A stretch of DNA of 64,000 nucleotides from Cantharellus purpuraceus (taxonomy: Eukaryota; Basidiomycota; Agaricomycetes; Cantharellales; Hydnaceae). Under the pieces are notes generated by a model. That model made no database searches. It saw nothing but the letters and a program-made list of their open reading frames with translations, and was not told the origin of the DNA. Location of the stretch: positions 828,001 to 892,000 of the forward strand of contig JALBUN010000034.1 in the NCBI GenBank assembly GCA_025174535.1. The letters are read 5' to 3'. The position numbers were made by a program, and so were the translations under genes. Shown here in pieces: positions 57,737-64,000 of the stretch (position 1 is its first letter; the number at the start of each line of letters is the position of its first letter).

Positions 57737-58824
57737 TTACAGAGCAGGTGTTATGGCCGTGCTCTCCGAAGGGGGTGCAATCCGGTAATGTGCATCAGTA
57801 TTAATGAGATATTCCTTGAAAAAATTTCGCCAGTTGGCCTTAGAAGGTATGTAGTGTCCTGGAAAATATACACATCACTCAGCGTACTATACAGAAACAT
57901 GTGGCTACGAACCTCCCTCATGTTTTTCTACCCTTGTTGCACCCTTTTCGCAAACACTGATCAACATTTGTGAACGCTCGGGAATCACGATCACATCGGT
58001 GTCACCAACAACATGGAGAGATGGGGTGGTCAGCTTGGGCGACGTACGGGATATGATACGTTCCAACAAGGGATCCGAAGGTACGAAACCGGATATTGGG
58101 ATGACAAAATCACTTCAAATGAAGTCAACCGAGATTATGATATAAACTGTGTAAAGAACACACAGTGGTGGATGAATGGGTTTGCCGTCGATCATGAAAG
58201 GCTCATATGATTCGGGTCTCTCTAACTGACAGCAAGAAGAGTGAGCGAGCAGTTATTGTTACTACTGTAAGAAAATTATTACTCACAATAGCCGCTAAAA
58301 CGGCGGCCATTGCTGCGCCCTGGCTAAATCCCAGGACACCCTTGAGTGTGAAGGTCGTCGATTTCGAAGCAAGCTCATGGACATAAGTGACTCGCCTCGC
58401 ACCTGAAATGTGGCTTCCCGCAGTATATTCCTCAAAAACAACAAGGTTTGTTCGAGCCCAATGCAGACTGATTTTTCTGGGTTGCTTTTCCACCAGGCTC
58501 TTGGGGTGAGGGAAGAGTCATCCTTGGTCGTAGCGATTGATTCTGCTGCTTGTAACCATTCGAGGGAGTGCCCGGGGAGATCCGCTGGAATGAGTACATG
58601 GGGCGCATCAACAAACACTGGATGCGATATCTTCAGAATGAAGACAGACGTGCAATGCGAAAATTATGCACCAAACTGGACATCTCTTTCGCAGGCCTTG
58701 CGGATCGCGCCCATCTATTGGTGAAAATGTTTGCGAACCAACACATTGTAAAGTACGAGCGTAGCACCCACTCGCTTATTAAATATGGATGCATTCTGAG
58801 AGAAGCTACATGTGTCGGTAACAT
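57737..58824 (-). pseudogene. FSH1-type serine hydrolase, copy 2, probably decayed at the 5' end
   Basis: Minus strand, stop 57737-57739. From 58618 the reading is good: FVDAPHVLIPADLPGHSLEW, LTPRAWWKSNPEKS, TLLFLRNILREATFQ, GVLGFSQGAAMAAVLAAI with the nucleophile Ser, then after an intron VIPERSQMLISVCE and TDVIV (Asp), HEGG|HYIPSKANWRNFFKEYL (His across an intron), ending AITPAL. All three catalytic residues are present. The first exon is poor: the usual LHGYxQN motif cannot be read, and MGAIRKACERDVQF is one base out of frame with the preceding ANIFTNR. Either a start exon was missed or the gene is dead; I favour decay. Copy 1 is a rearranged tandem duplicate. Confidence 0.6.
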
Positions 58825-59413
58825 AGTTAGTATCTATACACTAATGGTAAACGTTTAACGATGACAGACCCATGAAGCATAAGGACCTTCCGCATAGCCA
58901 TTTGGTAGATATGCAACAAAAGTTTAGTATTTGCTGGCGTGTAAGCTCGAGAGTTGGATATTACATCACGGCATTCAAGTGCATAGCCGGCAGATGGAAG
59001 CGCCGGTCCGACAGCGGTATACAATGGCTGACGCTGAAAACCGACAACTCACCCAGACTCCTATACAGTAGTGCAAAACAGATAAAGTAGGCACCTCTGG
59101 ACTGGGCTCAATTTTTGTCCGATTTTCTTGAAGTTTTAGGGCGAAGTTTGATCCTAAGACCATGATTCCGCAATAAAAAAAAAAACGGAATATGAGAGGT
59201 TAGCTAATCCTCATTAATCAGCCCCGTTATGCTAACTCACAAGTTCATTCGGCGCTACAACACAGAGGCAGTCGTGGTGAGCTGAGTAAGCCGCCGCCTC
59301 GGGATATTTTTTTTTTCTAATTGCGGCGTATCGAACTTCGTGTCACATGTGCTAGTGGTAAGCATTCGTGCACATAGACATTTCGTGACAGTCTCACACA
59401 CTGGTTACTAGAA
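58825..59413. promoter_or_regulatory. region upstream of glucosidase II
   Basis: About 590 bp shared between the decayed FSH1 copy 5' side and the glucosidase II promoter. It includes an A-rich run (about 59176) and a T-run (about 59308). No additional ORF with recognisable content was found. Confidence 0.4.
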
Positions 59414-62400
59414 ATGGTACTGCTGACCATACACACTCTTCTATGGTCGTCTTTAGTTCTTCCTGCTGTGTTCGCTGTCAAGTCGCAAGACTTCAAGACC
59501 TGTACTGATTCCGGATTCTGTCGGCGTGGCCGTGCATTGGCGTCTCGTTCAAATGAAGTAGGATCATCATGGAAATCTCCTTATTCTGTTGATCCTACCT
59601 CAGTTGTTACTGACATTGCATCCCTTACGGCCGCTGTCAAATCTTCGCTTTATCCTGACATCAAGTTTTCCCTAGAAGTTCGGATCCACGACGATGATGT
59701 CGCACGAGTTCGCATGGACGAGGTCGATGGACTCAGAAAGAGATACGATGAGGCTGCAACATGGGCACTCGTTGAGGAACCAGCCCTTGGCCAGGTCGAG
59801 TGGGTGCAGGGAAAGAGAGACATACGAGCTCAATTTGGAGAGAAGAAACAGTTAGAACTAAGGGTTTCTTACGATCCACTCAAGATCGCTCTCCTACGAA
59901 ATGGCAAAGACGAGATAGTTCTTAATGGCGGGGGTTTACTGCATATGGAACACTTCCGTGTTAAGCAAGAAACACCAGAAGCAGAAACCAACGATTCGGA
60001 AAACTCGAACCAAACAGAAGAGGGACAGGCCGTCGACACGGAAAGTCAACGGGTCCTACAAGTGAATCCTAGGGCGTGGTTTGAAGGTGAGGATCAAGAT
60101 ACATGGTGGTCTGAGCAGTTCCGGACGTGGAGCGACTCTAAACCTAAAGGTGTCAACGTCATCTCGTTTTATGCATATAATAGTATTAATATTGTTCTTT
60201 CAGGCCCCGAGTCCATGTCATTAGATGTCATATTTCCTCATCACCACCATGTCTATGGGATTCCTCAGCATGCGACCCGCCTTGCCCTTCCTACCACCAC
60301 AGGTCCTAACTCATACTATTCAGAGCCTTATCGTCTTTACAATTTGGACGTCTTTGAGTACCTTGCTGATTCCCCCATGGCCATCTATGGCGCTATACCC
60401 CTTCTTCACGCCCACTCTGCCTCCTCTACAGTCGGATTACTTAATTTGGTCGGTTCTGAGACATGGATCGACATCTCACACCCTTCTGATAAAAGCACGA
60501 AAACACATTGGATTTCCGAATCGGGCGTCCTCGACATATTCCTTCTTCCCGGACCCACGCCAGATGATGTTTTCAAGCAGTATGCAAAGCTAACCGGCCC
60601 GAGCGCCCTTCCGCCGCAATGGTCGTTGGCATATCACCAATGCCGATGGAATTATATTAGCAGCGATGATGTGAGGAGCGTTGCGAGACGATTTGATGAC
60701 GATGACATTCCATTGGATGTTTTGTGGCTTGACATCGAGTATGCTGATGATCACAAGTACTTCATGTGGAAGGAAAAGGAATTCCCAGATCCTATACAGA
60801 TGACCAACGACATTGCAACTGTCGGTCGAAAGGTGCGCAACCATGTGATCATGACTGGACAATGCTATAGACTGCATGTCAGATGGTTGTCATAATTGAT
60901 CCACACCTCAAGCGCACACAGTCGTATCCTGTGTACACCCAAGCCTCGGAGCTCGGTGTTCTGATCAAACCTGCGAGCGGGGAGGGTGAATTTGAAGGCT
61001 GGTGTTGGAGTGGCAGCAGTTCCTGGGTCGATTTTTTTAACCCAGCTAGTTGGGATTGGTGGACCTCATTGTTCCAGCACAGCAGTGGTAGTAAAGATTG
61101 GCATTGGACAGCCAGTACCGACGACATATTCATCTGGAACGATATGAACGAGGTCAGACACTTGCAAGAGCCATTGTTCATCTTTTAATATCTTGATCCT
61201 AGCCGTCGGTATTCAATGGCCCCGAGATCACTATGGAGAAGGATGCGATTCATTATAATGGATGGGAACATCGCGATGTTCACAATATCAATGGAATGCT
61301 TTTCGTAAGGTCCACCAATATTCTTGATTTTACTTCATGATATCCCTGCGTTACAGCATAATGCCACAGCTAATGCGCTGATTACTCGATCTTCACCTGC
61401 CAAAAGGCCTTTTGTGTTGTCCCGCTCCTTCTTTGCGGGTTCGCAGCGTATCGGTGCTACGTGGACCGGGGATAATCTAGGCACTTGGGAACACATGGCT
61501 GCGGGTATTCCAATGGTGATTAGCAATGGGATTGCAGGGATGGCATTCACTGGCGGTAGGTGTTCCAACCTGACACCCACTCAAGGCTGAACTTTCCTTT
61601 CCTTCCCTTTCCTCTCTAGCTGACGTGGGTGGCTTCTTCGGTAACCCCGAGCCGGAAATGCTCGTTAGGTGGTATCAAGCAGGTGCATTCGTGCCATTTT
61701 ACAGAGCGCATGCGCACATCGATACGAAGAGACGGGAGCCGTACCTCCTCGCGGAACCTTATAAAAGCATCGTTAAGGCCGTTTTGCGGTTGAGATACAG
61801 CCTTTTGCCAGTGTGGTATACAGCTTTCAGAGAAGCAAGCGTACATGGAATACCTCTGCTGAGGTAGGTTGGAATACGCTCCTTATACCTACCATGGGCT
61901 CAACGTAGTTCTTAGGCCCCACTACGTTATGTTTCCAAAGGACACTCGAGGGTTTACTAAAGATGACCAATATTTCATTGGTGGGTCTGGTTTACTCGTC
62001 AAACCCGTCACGGAAAAGGGAGTAGAACAAGTGCAGATGTATCTCCCAGAGAACCAAGTGCGCATATCTTGCTTGACATCATGTCTGCGCATGCTGAGCC
62101 CACTTTGTTATAGCCGTATTATAATTATTTCACCTATTACCTTCATCAAGGGGGGACCGCTGGCCGCCATGTGACAGTTCCGGCAACTTTGTCCGACATC
62201 CCACTACTGATCCGCGGAGGATCCATCATTCCTACGCGCGAGCGTCCCAGGCGTTCATCTCAACTCATGAAATTTGACCCTTTCACGCTTCACGTTGCAC
62301 TGGACAAGACGGGTCGGGCTCGGGGAGAGCTTTATCTCGATGACGGAGAAACATATGAGCACCAAAAGGGCAACTTCATTTGGCGCGAGTTCGCATCCTA

Positions 62401-62737
62401 TCATGACAAGAAATCCAAGAGCCTGCATCTCACAAGCAGGGATTTGGCGTCTGTCGGTGGGAAGAAGGCAGTACACGGTGGTGACTTTGTGGTGTACAGT
62501 CCCGCAAATACCTTTGCCCAGAGTATGAGGAATGTCAGAGTTGAGAAGGTAGTGGTCTTGGGTTTGAATCAAAAACCAAGCTTCGTGAACACGGCTAGCG
62601 GCGACATTTTACAATGGGTTTACGATGATGGGTTTGCAGCGGGTTCTGGAAAGGATGGGGTTACGAGCATACTCACCATCAAGAATCCAAGCGTGCTGAT
62701 CACTAACGACTGGACAATTGTCATTGACAAGAAATAA
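59414..62737 (+). CDS. ROT2: ER glucosidase II, catalytic alpha subunit (GH31)
   Basis: It removes the inner alpha-1,3-glucoses from N-glycans in the ER. The ATG at 59414 starts a signal peptide ([13 protein letters not shown]), then a family N-terminus. An intron (60149-60204) joins SKPK to [21 protein letters not shown]31 core: [68 protein letters not shown]. The catalytic nucleophile motif is IWNDMNE, then [20 protein letters not shown]. The acid/base region is [10 protein letters not shown], followed by [40 protein letters not shown] and [17 protein letters not shown]. The C-terminal beta domains end at KK-TAA, 62735-62737. About seven introns. No transmembrane segment and no HDEL; the alpha subunit is normally retained through its beta partner, which is not in this window. 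Confidence 0.95.
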
Positions 62738-64000
62738 TATGTGACAAGCTTGAGTTTGATAGGTTCATAGGACAAACAGTTTAACACTGACACCAGGGGT
62801 CTTGGTCCAGAGCATAAATTAACAATAATGGATGATATCTGCTATCTTCAATTGTGTTTCTACTACAAGCATTTTTCCATGACTTGAGTACCAGTGCTGT
62901 AAATATCATCTGTGAAATGATGATATTGCACACGACACCCACACTCGAATATTCAAAAACTCATGCTGCCTCTCCTGAAAACCAAAAGACTTCTTCTGGT
63001 GCCAGGCAAACATCAATCGGGGCTTCTATGGATCCAAACTCGTGGCTCTGTTCAGTTACACCCGTCGTATAAATATGTGGTGAGCGGGTTCCCACCACCG
63101 CTCAATTCTTTCTTTTTTTTGAGTCCCTGCTGTTTCCAGTGCAGCCTTCTTCGCAAGATGTTGGATGTATGTAGGTGGCTGCACCAAAGGCGACACATTC
63201 AACATTCACAATTTTGCTCGTGTTCAACTGCTAACGATGAGCATCCGCTCACTCACGCCACACTGGTCTGCAGCCGTACCTGGCCCTGCGCTGATGGAGG
63301 AATTGTGGCATTGACCCTTGAGGAACGAACACTGAAGGGGGAATGTTCGCCAATTGTTCTACACCACTACTGGGGTGTCGTTGCCTGGACTCCTCAGACC
63401 GTCAGACCTCACACGCCTTATGCAATGTGAGGCCTTCCCCAGTCTTAATACTTGTCTTTTTGAAGAGGGACTAGCCTCTACTCAATTTTGAGTTGCTCAT
63501 ATATGACGTCTGTCTAGGTCTCGCATACACTGCTCACCCCTGATTTGCATCATTTATCTCTGCCCTAATTTTCCACCGACCACTACAATTAACTCACAAC
63601 AGTATCTACCTCGGGTTTGAGCCACACCTGTAATCGAATACAATCACGCGTTCCGGCTGTACATAATGCTGTAGGGGTCGCAATGCACCGAGGCAAATCA
63701 TGGCCGCAACATATAATCGTCACCCGCTCAAGACATCAACAAGTTGTATGGAGTATGGAAACATGCACTCAAAAAATACAAGTTGGTTAAATATGAGTCA
63801 TACCTTGCCAGCCGGCCCGCCGAATCCATCGAAATACATCAACACATGCGAATTAACCAGGCGTTCTACCTCTTCGTAGCCTAGCTTTACTATTTTTATC
63901 TTCCGTCTCTGTAGAGATGGTCAGGAGAAGTTTCCAAGCAATGAGGTACAGCATACAAGGGCGAAACCAACGCCACGGGTTATCCAACCAAAGAGTTCCT
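62738..64000. other. right-edge region without a recognised gene
   Basis: 1.26 kb. A 155-codon plus-strand frame (62963-63430) has coding-like patches in more than one frame (for example TKGDTFNIHNFAR near 63190 in one frame, ALTLEERTLKGECSPIVLHH in another). This could mean a short-exon gene or chance. I recognise no family. The last 550 bp shows nothing. Confidence 0.35.

Overview
This is a nuclear genome window from a filamentous basidiomycete, most likely an Agaricomycete. Genes carry many short introns (about 45-70 bp). There is a DUF6533 membrane protein, a family I know only from mushroom-forming fungi, a typical fungal Zn2Cys6 regulator, and single-copy eukaryotic housekeeping genes. 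I cannot place it to order or species. All gene models below were joined by hand from splice signals, reading frame and family conservation; no search was run.

Layout. 1-933 (-): DUF6533 membrane protein running off the left edge. 3259-8249 (+): Raptor/Kog1, the TORC1 scaffold. 8824-15611 (-): a Bem2-type PH/RasGEF-like/RhoGAP protein, convergent with Raptor and divergent from SLP1. 16877-19719 (+): SLP1-type SUN protein of the ER/nuclear envelope. 19808-21457 (-): a mitochondrial carrier in 13 exons, three of them only 10-11 nt. 23466-25796 (+): Zn2Cys6 transcription factor. 28086-28158 (-): tRNA-Thr(CGT). 28338-34550 (-): three genes in tandem, transportin (KAP104 type), the HDEL/KDEL receptor ERD2 and a succinate/fumarate carrier (SFC1 type). 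35330-36680 (+): divergent homeodomain protein. 37540-43154 (+): SWR1 chromatin remodeller.

43.7-52.8 kb is a nest of solo LTRs with no gag or pol. I could resolve several insertions exactly from TG...CA ends and 5-bp target duplications. Two LTR1 copies are each split by an LTR2 solo LTR, and one LTR2 copy is itself split by a younger LTR1 and by an LTR3. The youngest LTR1 carries a 14 x 24 bp array in its upstream (U3) part, and each unit holds a perfect AP-1/Gcn4-type site. Older copies have lost CpG dinucleotides by transition, which looks like methylation-linked decay.

53.8-55.4 kb (-): membrane J-domain protein whose three introns are all free of stop codons. 56.2-58.8 kb: tandem duplicate of an FSH1-type serine hydrolase, in which the 5' half of one copy is inverted and frameshifted and the other copy is decayed at its 5' end. 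59414-62737 (+): ER glucosidase II alpha subunit.

The genes do not form one pathway. Loose themes are the secretory pathway (ERD2, glucosidase II, SLP1), growth and polarity signalling (Raptor, Bem2) and nuclear function (transportin, SWR1, two transcription factors). I saw no secondary-metabolite cluster, CRISPR array or defence island. The strongest unusual signals are the microexon-rich carrier, the AP-1/Gcn4-site array in the LTR, the nested LTR history with CpG loss, a group of GC-AG introns, and the FSH1 duplicate with an internal inversion.
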